From positions 64,601 to 127,560 of the forward strand of contig CALVTS010000004.1 of the NCBI GenBank assembly GCA_944363035.1: a DNA stretch of 62,960 nt, read 5' to 3'. This document shows positions 8,658 through 16,931 of the stretch, piece after piece. This DNA is from an uncultured Clostridia bacterium (GTDB lineage Bacteria; Bacillota; Clostridia; Christensenellales; CAG-917). The stretch's first letter is position 1. The number at the start of each line of letters is the position of its first letter. Both the position numbers and the translations under genes were made by a program. Under the pieces are notes generated by a model. The model searched no databases and had not been told where the DNA came from. It saw only the letters and a program-made list of their open reading frames with translations.

Positions 8658-10011
8658 CATCCGCGCGCTGAAAGAGCTTGCGGCGCTCTTCCCCGAGGGG
8701 TCCAGACTCTTCGCGGTGGGGGGATATTGCCGCGACAGACTGCTCGGCGTGACCCCGCGGGATCTGGACATATGTTCCGAACTCGGGGTAGAAGATGTCA
8801 AAAAGCTCATTTCAACGTCGGATTTTGAAATAAGCGAGAAGAGTATGCGCCTGGGTACGGCGCGCATATACAGGCGCGGTTTTTCTGCGGAATACACCGC
8901 GTTCAGGACGGACAGCTATCCCGAGGCGAGCGGCGCCCACCGCCCCGAAAAGGTGACTTTCACCGGGGATATGAGGGCGGATGCGCTGAGACGCGATCTC
9001 ACGGTGAACGCCGTCTATTTCGACCCGCTGACCGAGACGTACACCGACTTTACGGGAGGTATGGAGGACATCGAGGCGGGGGTGCTCCGCGCCGTGCGCG
9101 ACCCCGACGCCGTGTTCGGCGAGGACGGGCTCAGGGTGCTGAGGCTGGTGCGCTTCGCCGCAGAGCTCGGGTTCTCTCTTCATCCCGAGACCTTCGCCGC
9201 CGCCCGCCGCAATGCGAGACTGGTGCTCGACGTGGCAAAGGAGAGGGTGTTCGCCGAGCTGGACAAGATCTTCGTCGCGGACACCGCCTATCCCGAACTC
9301 GGCGTCTCCCGAGGGCACGTCAGGGGGCTCGGGCTCATGAAGGAGCTGGGGCTCGTCGATATCCTGCTCCCCGAGCTCGCCGCGCTGGACGGGCTGGAAC
9401 AGCCCGCGAAATATCACATCTACGACGCATACCGCCACTCCGAACAGGCATATGCGTTTTCCCCTCCCGAAGTGAGGTGGGCGGCGCTCCTGCACGACGT
9501 GGGCAAGCGTCCCGCCTTCGACGCGCAGGGGAATATGCACGGGCACGAGACGCTCGGCGAGAGCATGACGCTGGCGCGGACTACGGCGCTCGGGATGCCT
9601 CGGCGCAGGGCAGAGAGGACGGCGCGCCTTGTGAGATGGCACATGACAGACCTCAAAGGGGATATGTCCGAAAACAAGCTCCGCGTCTTTTTGGCGGGAC
9701 ACGCCGACATCGCGGACGAGCTCATAGCGTTGAAACGCGCGGACGCGCGCGCTACCCGAGGGGAGGATGTTGGGGAGCTTCGCATCGAGAGGGTGTGGAG
9801 GGAGATGAAAGAGGACGGCACCCCCCTTTCCGTCGCCGATCTCCCCGTGCGGGGGGAGGACGCCGAGGCGGTCGGGCTCGTCGGCAGGGAGATAGGAGAG
9901 GCTCTCGGCGCGCTGTTGCGGGAAGCCGTGATGAACCCCCTCCTGCGCGACAGGGAGAAAGCTCTGGCTTTTCTTGAAAAGAGGGCGAAAAAACAGGAGA
10001 CCGAAAGATGA
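8647..10011 (+). CDS. cca: CCA-adding tRNA nucleotidyltransferase with HD domain
   Basis: It adds or repairs the 3' CCA of tRNAs. The nucleotidyltransferase head shows GGYCRD (residues 25-30) and RDLDI (38-42) with the metal-binding aspartates. It is followed by the family's RDLTVNAVYFDP and EDGLRVLRLVRFAAELGF motifs. An HD phosphohydrolase-type domain begins near residue 280 (LLHDVGK...GHE). At 454 aa it fits the long bacterial form. The ATG at 8647 lies inside the end of hpt and is preferred over an earlier start because homology begins at GGYCRD. The stop overlaps the rmuC start as ATGA. Confidence 0.9.
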   Translation: MAADIRALKELAALFPEGSRLFAVGGYCRDRLLGVTPRDLDICSELGVEDVKKLISTSDFEISEKSMRLGTARIYRRGFSAEYTAFRTDSYPEASGAHRPEKVTFTGDMRADALRRDLTVNAVYFDPLTETYTDFTGGMEDIEAGVLRAVRDPDAVFGEDGLRVLRLVRFAAELGFSLHPETFAAARRNARLVLDVAKERVFAELDKIFVADTAYPELGVSRGHVRGLGLMKELGLVDILLPELAALDGLEQPAKYHIYDAYRHSEQAYAFSPPEVRWAALLHDVGKRPAFDAQGNMHGHETLGESMTLARTTALGMPRRRAERTARLVRWHMTDLKGDMSENKLRVFLAGHADIADELIALKRADARATRGEDVGELRIERVWREMKEDGTPLSVADLPVRGEDAEAVGLVGREIGEALGALLREAVMNPLLRDREKALAFLEKRAKKQETER

Positions 10012-11435
10012 CCACAGCAGAGATACTCACAGTCGTTTTCGCCGCAGTCGCGGCAATATGCGCGTGCGCGGCGCTCATAGTCTCTCTCATGCGGAAGCGC
10101 GTGGGAGGAGGAGTCTCGCCGAGCGAGCTCAAAAACACCCGCGAGGAACTCACCCGCGAGATAGATTTCGCGCGCAGATCCATCGCGGAATCCAACTCGC
10201 AGAGCAACACAGCGGTGGCGAATATGCTCGGCGCCTATCTCGAAAACGAGGAGAAAAAGACGGATCGGCTCTCGGAATATATGTCCTCCGCGATGAAGGA
10301 GCTCGGCGCCGCCGAGAGGCAGAACGCCGAAAGGACGGGGGAGACCCTCGGCAAAAATCTGGACGCCGTCAAGGCGGAGTTCAAGGCGGGAGTCGCCGAT
10401 ATGCGCGGGGATATGCAGAAGCAACTCTCCGAGATAAGGAGGGAGCTTGTCGAAAACGTGGACAAGATGCGCGCCGAGATGAAGAGCGCTCTCACGGAAG
10501 TGCGCGGCGACAACGAAAAACAGCTCGAAAAGATGCGCGCCACCGTGGAGGAAAAGCTCTCCGAGACTCTGGACAAGAGGGTGGAGACCGCTTTCAAGCA
10601 GGTCAGCGACAGGTTGGACAGCGTGCAGAAGGGCTTCGGCGAGATGAAGGAGCTCACCTCCAAAGTGGGCAATCTCAACCGAATCTTCTCCAATGTCAAG
10701 ACCCGTGGGAGCTGGGGAGAGGTCGCCCTCCAAAGCCTGTTCGAGCAGATACTTTCTTCCGAGCAGTACAAGACGCAGTTCAGGCTCAATCCGCGCTCCC
10801 AGGAGGCGGTGGATTTCGTGGTCGTCATGCCCGGTCAGGGGGGAGAGGAGGAGGTCTATCTCCCCATCGACGCAAAGTTTCCCCTGGAAGATTACACCAG
10901 ACTGGTGGAGGCGGGGGACAACGGTGACAAACTCGCGGTCGAGGCGGCGCGAAAGGCGTTGCTGGACAGGGTGAAAGGGGAGGCGAGGAGCATTGCGAGC
11001 AAGTATATCCGTCCTCCGCGCACCACGAATTTTGCGGTGCTTTACGTCCCCAACGAGGGATTGTACGCCGAGATAATGAGGGACGGCGCGTTTGCGAGCG
11101 GGTTGCAAAGCGAATTCCGCGTGACGGTGTGCGGACCCACCACCATAGCCGCCTTGCTCAACAGCCTGCAAGTGGGGTTCAACACCCTCAAACTCCAGAA
11201 AAAGAGCGGGGAGATCACCGTGCTCATGGCAAAGGTCAAAAAGGATTTCGGCAAGTTCACCGACCTCATACGCACCGTCAAGACCCGCGCCGAAAGCGTG
11301 GTCAAGGCGGTGGAGGACATCGACTTCCGCAATCAGCAGATAGTGCGCAAGCTGGACAAGTTCGAGGACCCCGAGCCCGAACGTCTGACCGAAGCGGCGG
11401 AGTTCGTCCTGCCCTCCGGCGAGGAGGAAGAATGA
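10008..11435 (+). CDS. rmuC: RmuC-family DNA recombination protein
   Basis: RmuC-type proteins are membrane-anchored, nuclease-fold proteins that limit recombination at inverted repeats. Residues of about 4-25 form an N-terminal transmembrane helix. Residues of about 30-210 are a long charged coiled coil (many KxxE/RxE heptads). The conserved core starts near NLNRIFSNVKTRGSWGEVAL and continues through LPIDAKFPLEDY to CGPTTIAALLNSLQVGF, all hallmark RmuC segments. At 475 aa the length is usual. The start overlaps the cca stop by 4 nt and the stop overlaps the next start by 4 nt. Confidence 0.92.
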   Translation: MTTAEILTVVFAAVAAICACAALIVSLMRKRVGGGVSPSELKNTREELTREIDFARRSIAESNSQSNTAVANMLGAYLENEEKKTDRLSEYMSSAMKELGAAERQNAERTGETLGKNLDAVKAEFKAGVADMRGDMQKQLSEIRRELVENVDKMRAEMKSALTEVRGDNEKQLEKMRATVEEKLSETLDKRVETAFKQVSDRLDSVQKGFGEMKELTSKVGNLNRIFSNVKTRGSWGEVALQSLFEQILSSEQYKTQFRLNPRSQEAVDFVVVMPGQGGEEEVYLPIDAKFPLEDYTRLVEAGDNGDKLAVEAARKALLDRVKGEARSIASKYIRPPRTTNFAVLYVPNEGLYAEIMRDGAFASGLQSEFRVTVCGPTTIAALLNSLQVGFNTLKLQKKSGEITVLMAKVKKDFGKFTDLIRTVKTRAESVVKAVEDIDFRNQQIVRKLDKFEDPEPERLTEAAEFVLPSGEEEE

Positions 11436-12223
11436 GAGCGGATCTGCACCTGCATACCTCCGCCTCCGACGGACTGCGTTCGCCGCGGGAGGTCGTCGAG
11501 CATATGCGCAAGCTCGGCGTGGAGCTTGTCTCACTGACCGATCACGACAGCGTGGACGGGCTCGCCGAGGGGGAGGAGACCTGCAAAGAACTCGGGATGA
11601 AATTCGTCCCGGGGATAGAGATCTCGGCGCATTCAAAAGGCGAAATCCATATTTTAGGATACAATATCGACTACAAAAACCCCTCTTTTTGTGAAGAGAT
11701 CGCAAAAGTGAAGAGCTTGCGACGCGAACGCAATCTCCTGATAGGAGAAAAGCTCGCCGCCCTCGGCGTGAGCCTCGATCTCGATTTCTCGGCGGACGGG
11801 TTGGGCAGGATGGTCATCGCCCGCCGCATGGTGGAAAAGGGGTGCGTCAAGGATGTGCAGGACGCCTTCAACAGATATCTCGGCCCCGAGGGAGCGGCTT
11901 ATGCCGACACCCGTCGCATCTCCCCTTTGGAAGCCGTCAGACTCATCACCTCCTTCGGAGGGATAGCCGTTCTCGCACATCCCAAGAAGTATCTCCAACA
12001 AAAGACTCTCCGCCTCCTTGTCGAGGGGTTGAGACCTTTCGGATTGAAAGGCATAGAGACCTATTATCCCACTCATTCCAAGGACGAGACGGAGACCATC
12101 GCCGCGATCGCGGACCGCTACGGTCTGGTGCGCACGGGTGGCAGCGACTATCACGGCGACGAGGACAAACCTTTTGAATATCGTCCCTCTCCCTCGACCC
12201 TCCGCGCCCTCGGCGTGAGGTGA
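11432..12223 (+). CDS. PHP-domain phosphoesterase (YciV/TrpH-like)
   Basis: This 263-residue protein is of the PHP family, metal-dependent phosphoesterases that include 3',5'-nucleoside bisphosphate phosphatase and RNase AM. Metal-binding motifs are DLHLHTSASDG at the N-terminus, SLTDHDSVDG, a glutamate in FVPGIEISA, VLAHPKK and GGSDYHGD near the C-terminus. The insertion domain in the middle (residues of about 95-170) is typical of YciV. It is the last gene of the tilS operon and overlaps rmuC by ATGA. A GC-rich hairpin with a short T-run follows at 12294. Confidence 0.88.
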   Translation: MRADLHLHTSASDGLRSPREVVEHMRKLGVELVSLTDHDSVDGLAEGEETCKELGMKFVPGIEISAHSKGEIHILGYNIDYKNPSFCEEIAKVKSLRRERNLLIGEKLAALGVSLDLDFSADGLGRMVIARRMVEKGCVKDVQDAFNRYLGPEGAAYADTRRISPLEAVRLITSFGGIAVLAHPKKYLQQKTLRLLVEGLRPFGLKGIETYYPTHSKDETETIAAIADRYGLVRTGGSDYHGDEDKPFEYRPSPSTLRALGVR

Positions 12224-12293
12224 CGCGCGAAAGAAGGGGTGCCCCTTGCTCGGCGGGGACGAGTTTTGTTTCGCCCTCCGATGTTCGTCTCGA

Positions 12294-12322
12294 CCGCGCC
12301 CGCGACCCTCGGCGCGGTTTTA
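12294..12322 (+). terminator. Terminator after the tilS operon
   Basis: CCGCGCC and GGCGCGG pair around a 10-nt loop and are followed by TTTTA. Confidence 0.55.
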
Positions 12323-12418
12323 TGACGGAATAACATGAAGGGGGAAGATAGTCGGCGCATTGCCGACCTTTTTCATATCACGCGCCCCTCGAATTTTTCC
12401 GTTTCCTCAACGGCGTGT

Positions 12419-12487
12419 CGGGTCGGGATGATAAAAAAGAGTCCTGCGCCGCCGAGTTCCGCCCGAACGGCGTCGTTAGTCTTGCCG
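12419..12487. repeat. Duplicated 65-bp segment, copy 1
   Basis: GGGTCGGGATGATA, GAGTCC and GCCGAGTTCCGCCCG occur here and again at 16676-16743 in the same order. This copy abuts the end of vanW. On the minus strand both copies encode NDAVRAELGG in one frame, but no start or continuing gene is evident. Confidence 0.6.
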
Positions 12488-13339
12488 ATCGGCGGGTGCG
12501 GATGCGGGCGCGCCGTCAAATTGCGTTTCCTTCGGCGGGTGCGGCGACGAGCCCACCATTACGATGCGGTTCTGCGGTTTGTAGGTGTCGCGGCGTATGC
12601 GCAGGGTGCGCACGAGTTCCCCGTCCGCGAAATATTCCAGCCAGCCTTCCGAGACCAAGCCGTCCCGCCCCCATGTGTCCACCCTTTCCTCACCGAGGGG
12701 TAGAGCGGGGTCGGGGAGATATTCCACCTCTTTTGGTATGTTCCGCAATGTTTCGGAGCGGCGGCGGATGTCGAACTCTCCCTTCACTCCGTATATTTCG
12801 GCTTTGAGATATTTCCCGTCCGCTGTCATGCGCAGGGTGACGGGCGCCGAAAGCGTGTTGGCGAAGCGCAGGTCGCTCGCGGAGGAGACCATGGCGTCGA
12901 AGGAGGGCGCGACGTAGCTCACGGGCAGGGAGTGCGGGTGTACGCAGGTTATCGCAAGGTCCGCGAGCAGGGCGCAGTTGTAGAGGGTGCCGGACACCTG
13001 ACACACTCCTCCGCCAACTCCCTCCACGTATTGTCCCTCCATGATGACGAAAGCGGAACGGTAGCCCCTCTCTTCCGTGCGCGCGCCCACCGCGTCGTTG
13101 AAAGAAAACTCCTCCTCGGGCAGTATGACTGCGCCGTCTATCGCCTTTGCGGCGAGGGCGACGTTGTGTTTCCTGTTTTCGGAGCTGTCCCCGTAATAGG
13201 TGGAAAACTTGGCTATGAGCCCTATCTCGGGCTGTTCGGCGTATGCCGTGCGTAAGGGTGTCATACCGTATGATATGCACGCCGCCGCAAAAAGCGCCGC
13301 TATGAGCAGGGGGAGGAAGAAGGGTCTGCTTTTGTACAT
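12476..13339 (-). CDS. VanW family protein
   Basis: This is an extracytoplasmic protein of 287 residues. An N-terminal hydrophobic segment (residues of about 5-25) is a signal anchor. The VanW domain is clear from KFSTYYGDSSENRKHNVALAA, PEEEFSFNDAVGARTEERGY and the hallmark GVGGGVCQVSGTLYNCALLADL. VanW proteins were first seen in vancomycin-resistance clusters, but most are chromosomal and of unknown cell-wall role; there is no van cluster here. The ATG at 13339 is chosen because a CATACT -10 box ends 6 nt before it and the hydrophobic signal starts directly. A longer reading would add 23 residues without a signal. Confidence 0.88.
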   Translation of the reverse strand: MYKSRPFFLPLLIAALFAAACISYGMTPLRTAYAEQPEIGLIAKFSTYYGDSSENRKHNVALAAKAIDGAVILPEEEFSFNDAVGARTEERGYRSAFVIMEGQYVEGVGGGVCQVSGTLYNCALLADLAITCVHPHSLPVSYVAPSFDAMVSSASDLRFANTLSAPVTLRMTADGKYLKAEIYGVKGEFDIRRRSETLRNIPKEVEYLPDPALPLGEERVDTWGRDGLVSEGWLEYFADGELVRTLRIRRDTYKPQNRIVMVGSSPHPPKETQFDGAPASAPADRQD

Positions 13340-13345
13340 ACGCTT

Positions 13346-13351
13346 AGTATG
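13346..13351 (-). promoter_or_regulatory. -10 box of vanW, leaderless type
   Basis: CATACT on the minus strand ends 6 nt before the ATG, the same spacing as at the radical SAM gene. The expected -35 position (13369-13374) reads only CCGAAT, so the promoter is weak or activator-dependent. Confidence 0.4.
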
Positions 13352-13433
13352 TGCAGGCGGGCGGGGATATTCGGAGAGAGCGGGAGAGCGCGCCTTCCCG
13401 AGAGGCACATAGCCTTGCGCCCTCCTCTCCGTA

Positions 13434-13462
13434 TTGACACCCGCCCCCGACTATAATATAAT
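13434..13462 (+). promoter_or_regulatory. Promoter of the phosphoglucomutase gene
   Basis: TTGACA (13434) and TATAAT (13457) lie 17 nt apart; the -10 is part of a TATAATATAAT run. A GAGGTGA ribosome site precedes the ATG. Confidence 0.75.
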
Positions 13463-13512
13463 ATTTTTATTGCGGGCGGGCGCAAAAGCCCACTCCCGAC
13501 GTGAGGTGAAGA

Positions 13513-15255
13513 ATGGGTTATCTGGAAAATTACGACAGTTGGAAAACCTCGGACGAGCTCACCGAAAAAGAGCGCGCAAGACTCCTTGCCATGACGGATG
13601 AGGAGAAGAAGGAATGCTTCTGGGCTCCCTTGGAATTCGGCACCGCAGGTATGCGCGGCGTCATCGATCTCGGCGTCAACAGGATGAACCGTTTCACGGT
13701 GGGGCGCGCCACGAAGGGGCTTGCCGATTACATAACCTCTCTCGGTGAAGCCGCCATGAAAAGAGGCGTCGTCATCGCCCGCGACACCCGCAGGAAGTCC
13801 GATGAATTTGCGGTGCTCACCGCGAAGATACTTGCAGGTTGCGGCATCCGCGCATACCTTTACGAGGACGTGCGTCCCGTGCCCATGTGCTCCTTTGCCG
13901 TGCGCGCCCTCGGCGCCGAAGCGGGGGTGATGATCACCGCTTCCCACAATCCCAAGATATACAACGGCTACAAGGTCTATGGTCCCGACGGCGCGCAGAT
14001 GTCGCCCGAAAGCACGGATAAAGTGGTGGGATACATCTCAAAAACCCCTTATTTCGGCATAAAGAAGATAGACGCGGATTTCGACGCCGAGAGCGTGAAA
14101 GGGCTGGACGGCGTGGAAGTCGCGCCTCTCGTCACCGTGATAGGAGGGGGAGTGGACGCCGATTATTTCGCCGCGGTGGAGAGCCTCGGGCTCTCTCCCG
14201 ACGCGGTGAAGGAGTTCGGCGGCAAGGTCAGGATAGTCTACACTCCCGTGCACGGCACGGGGCATATGCCCGTCACGAAGGTGCTCGCGCATATGGGCAT
14301 CAACGTCACCGTCGTCCCCGAGCAGGCGTTGCCGGACACCGAGTTCTCCACCGTTCGCGTCCCCAATCCCGAGGAGGCGGACACCCTCGCTCTCGGCGTG
14401 AAGCTCGCCGATGAGATAAAAAGCGACGTCGTCATCGGCACAGACCCCGACGCCGACAGGATGGGGGTCGCCATACGCGACGACAAGGGCAAGTTCGTCC
14501 TGCTCAACGGCAATCAGATAGGCTCGCTCATGACGGAGTATATCCTCCGCCGCAGGAAGGAGAACGGCACCCTTCCCTCAAACGGCGCCATCGTCAAGAC
14601 CATCGTCACCACCGAACTTGCGAGAAAGATCGCCGAAAGCTACGGCGTCGCCACCTTCGACGTGCTGACGGGGTTCAAGTTCATCGGCGAAAAGATCAAA
14701 GAGTGGGAGGCCACGGGGGAATATGTCTATCTCTTCGGATTCGAGGAGAGCTACGGTTCTCTTGTCGGCACCCACGCCCGCGATAAGGACGCAGTCGCCG
14801 CCGCGATGATCTTCGCCGAGATGATATGCTACTACGACAGCGTGCACGCGTCCCTCTGGCAGGTGTTGCAGGACCTTTACGCCAAACACGGGTACTATTG
14901 CGAGAGATCGACCTCCGTCGCTTTCGGCGGGGTGGACGGGATGGATCGTATGCGCGCGATAATGCAAAAGCTCCGCGGCGCGTCCTTTGACGACATCTGC
15001 GGCTCTCGGGTGCTGGCGTCTGACGACCTGGTCTCGGGGGTGAGAAAGAACGCGGACGGAAGCACGCAGAAGATAGAGCTTCCTTCCTCAAACGCGCTCA
15101 AACTCCACCTCGCGGGAGGGGACTGGATATGCGCCCGTCCCTCCGGCACGGAGCCCAAGCTCAAATTTTACACCGCGGCGTCCGCATCTTCTTCCGAGAG
15201 CGCGTCGGCGCGCGCCGAGGGATACCTCGCGTTCATGAAAAAATTTGCGGAATGA
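13513..15255 (+). CDS. pgcA: Alpha-phosphoglucomutase/phosphomannomutase
   Basis: It interconverts glucose 1- and 6-phosphate, supplying UDP-glucose and cell-envelope sugars. The 580-residue length is close to the Firmicute PgcA type. The four family signatures are present: MITASHNPKIYNGYKVYG with the phosphoserine; GTDPDADRMGVA, the magnesium loop; GFEESYGSLVGTHARDKDAV, the sugar loop; and ARPSGTEPKLKFY, the phosphate-binding loop. The gene is monocistronic, with its own consensus promoter and a strong terminator at 15323. Confidence 0.93.
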   Translation: MGYLENYDSWKTSDELTEKERARLLAMTDEEKKECFWAPLEFGTAGMRGVIDLGVNRMNRFTVGRATKGLADYITSLGEAAMKRGVVIARDTRRKSDEFAVLTAKILAGCGIRAYLYEDVRPVPMCSFAVRALGAEAGVMITASHNPKIYNGYKVYGPDGAQMSPESTDKVVGYISKTPYFGIKKIDADFDAESVKGLDGVEVAPLVTVIGGGVDADYFAAVESLGLSPDAVKEFGGKVRIVYTPVHGTGHMPVTKVLAHMGINVTVVPEQALPDTEFSTVRVPNPEEADTLALGVKLADEIKSDVVIGTDPDADRMGVAIRDDKGKFVLLNGNQIGSLMTEYILRRRKENGTLPSNGAIVKTIVTTELARKIAESYGVATFDVLTGFKFIGEKIKEWEATGEYVYLFGFEESYGSLVGTHARDKDAVAAAMIFAEMICYYDSVHASLWQVLQDLYAKHGYYCERSTSVAFGGVDGMDRMRAIMQKLRGASFDDICGSRVLASDDLVSGVRKNADGSTQKIELPSSNALKLHLAGGDWICARPSGTEPKLKFYTAASASSSESASARAEGYLAFMKKFAE

Positions 15256-15322
15256 ATCCCCGAGGTTCTTTGCTTGGAATTCGTTCTCCGCAAGTCAAAA
15301 GGAAAAACACAAAAGGATAAAA

Positions 15323-15360
15323 CACGCGGCGTCCGGAAACGCCGCGTGCTTTTTTGTTTT
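15323..15360 (+). terminator. Rho-independent terminator of pgcA
   Basis: CACGCGGCGT and ACGCCGCGTG pair around a 6-nt loop and are followed by TTTTTTGTTTT. Confidence 0.9.
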
Positions 15361-15437
15361 AAGAGCAATGTGTTTTGAGACTTTGCGCGTACGACCTCAC
15401 GCGCACGACCCCGCGCGCACATCCGAAAAGGGTGCGG

Positions 15438-16115
15438 TCAGGCGCGGGAGACGCTTTTTCGGACTGCGTAGGCTATCGGGGGAGTGATGAGGGGGAACAC
15501 CACTATCTCTATAACGAAGTTTATCGAGAGCATGGCGGACATGAATTCGGGTGAGATGAGGGTGTCGTTGACGCTCTTGCCTCCGTAGATCGCCCACATC
15601 ATGCCCAGCACCAGCCCCGTATTGGCGAGCACTCCGCAGACACAGGCGAGCCCGTCCGCCACCGCTTGCAGCAGGCGGGGGAGAGGGGGAGCGGAGGGGG
15701 TTTTGTCGGGGAGCCCCTCTTTGCAGAGACTCTTTTCCTCGGACTCGTCGTCGGATGCGAGACCTTTTTCGGCGCGTTTTGCCCGTATGCGCAGAGCGAC
15801 GGATGAGAAACCTTTCATCACTCCGAAAACGACAAGGGGCACAAGAAGTCTGGGCAGTACGGATACCAGCGGATTCTGGAATATGGGGGAGGTCGGGGAG
15901 CCGGCGTTCAGGGTGAACGCCATCACAAGGGAGGTCAGCCCCATCACGAGCCCTCCGAGAAGCCCCGTCACCACGTCTTGGGTCAGCGCGATGACGAACA
16001 CGGGGAGCAGGGTGAGAGCGAGCGTGGCGGAACTGACCCTGACGGGTATCAGGCTCAATATGATTGTCAGCGCCAGAAGCAGCGCCAGGATCGCGATACG
16101 TTTGCTCTTTTTCAA
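15438..16115 (-). CDS. ECF transporter S component (substrate-binding membrane subunit)
   Basis: This is a 225-residue integral membrane protein with about six hydrophobic segments. The first (RIAILALLLALTIILSLIPV) begins directly after a KKSKR cap. The pattern LTLLPVFVIALTQDVVTGLLGGLVMGLTSLV matches S components of energy-coupling factor transporters, which capture vitamins or other micronutrients and work with shared EcfA/T subunits encoded elsewhere. A charged cytoplasmic loop (SDDESEEKS) lies near residue 115. The substrate cannot be told from the sequence. The start is a TTG, chosen because it lies 24 nt after a consensus promoter. Confidence 0.75.
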   Translation of the reverse strand: MKKSKRIAILALLLALTIILSLIPVRVSSATLALTLLPVFVIALTQDVVTGLLGGLVMGLTSLVMAFTLNAGSPTSPIFQNPLVSVLPRLLVPLVVFGVMKGFSSVALRIRAKRAEKGLASDDESEEKSLCKEGLPDKTPSAPPLPRLLQAVADGLACVCGVLANTGLVLGMMWAIYGGKSVNDTLISPEFMSAMLSINFVIEIVVFPLITPPIAYAVRKSVSRA

Positions 16116-16139
16116 GTGAACTTCCCGAGTTTTTCGGAA

Positions 16140-16168
16140 ATTGTATCATACGCGCGCACCCGTGTCAA
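16140..16168 (-). promoter_or_regulatory. Promoter of the ECF S-component gene
   Basis: On the minus strand TTGACA and TACAAT are separated by exactly 17 nt, 24 nt before the TTG start. Confidence 0.7.
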
Positions 16169-16224
16169 ATATATCGCGGGGCATCCCCCTTCTCCCCCTC
16201 TGTCTGCCGCCCCACCATCGGATC

Positions 16225-16304
16225 ACGCGTCTTCGCTCGCCGTCCGACGCTCCGCCCTCATACCACGCGCCTCCGCTCGCCGTCCGACGCTCCGTTGCGT
16301 TCCC
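16225..16304. repeat. Two tandem 40-bp repeats
   Basis: CTCGCCGTCCGACGCTCCG occurs identically at 16236 and 16276. No gene is supported in the 16169-16876 interval. Confidence 0.7.
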
Positions 16305-16422
16305 GTAGCCGCCCGCTTCATGTTTCGCATCTCCGCCCGCCGCGTCTCGCCGATCCTCCGCACCCTTCGCGCCGCTCGGACGGGAAGTCGAGAGCTCCCG
16401 ATGAGAAGTTCGTTTTGTCCGC

Positions 16423-16460
16423 AAAAAAAGACCGATCTCGCGATCGGTCTCTTTTTTGTT
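16423..16460. terminator. Bidirectional terminator hairpin
   Basis: AGACCGATC pairs with GATCGGTCT; the stem is flanked by an A-run on one side and a T-run on the other. It stands alone, with no gene ending nearby on either strand. Confidence 0.65.
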
Positions 16461-16675
16461 AGTGAAGATGAATGGAGGGTTCTTCGCTAACAGGGGGGAG
16501 GATTGTTTGGCTTTCGCCATTGGGAGGGTTTTTGCACTTTCGTGCTTCATAGGGAGGATATATCGTAAGAACGTTTCCGCTCTTTACGCCTTGATTATTC
16601 CCCGTCGGGCTTAAAACAGTATTGAAATCCGAAATTTTTTTCTTAATCTTTCTTTAAGCGTTCTTCGTGTCCCAT

Positions 16676-16743
16676 GTGGGTCGGGATGATACGGACCGAG
16701 TCCGCCGCCGAGTTCCGCCCGCACAGCGTCATTCGCCTTGATG
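16676..16743. repeat. Duplicated 65-bp segment, copy 2
   Basis: It shares GGGTCGGGATGATA, GAGTCC and GCCGAGTTCCGCCCG with 12419-12487. It is intergenic, upstream of the oxidoreductase promoter. Confidence 0.6.
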
Positions 16744-16876
16744 ATGTAGGGTATCGGCGGCGGAAGTCCGCGCCGTCTGTGCCGACAGGCAGATCATCGG
16801 CGGAGCGCGGCGGGCGGGGACCTCTCCCGGTGCGTCCCCTTTCGGCTTTGCGGCGACATCTCCTACATTTTGCCTA

Positions 16877-16905
16877 TTTACCTTGCGTCCCGTCGGGAGT
16901 ATAAT
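16877..16905 (+). promoter_or_regulatory. Promoter of the CoA-disulfide reductase-like gene
   Basis: TTTACC and TATAAT are separated by 17 nt; a GGAGGTG ribosome site follows before the ATG at 16932. Confidence 0.65.
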
Positions 16906-16931
16906 CAAGAAAAAAAGCACGGAGGTGTGCC

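Noticed and set aside
9420..11705. 761-codon minus-strand frame across cca and rmuC
   Set aside because: It runs antisense to two certain genes and crosses their boundary, as a shadow frame in GC-rich DNA does.
16146..16550. 134-codon minus-strand frame before the oxidoreductase
   Set aside because: It spans a terminator hairpin and tandem 40-bp repeats and has no ribosome site.
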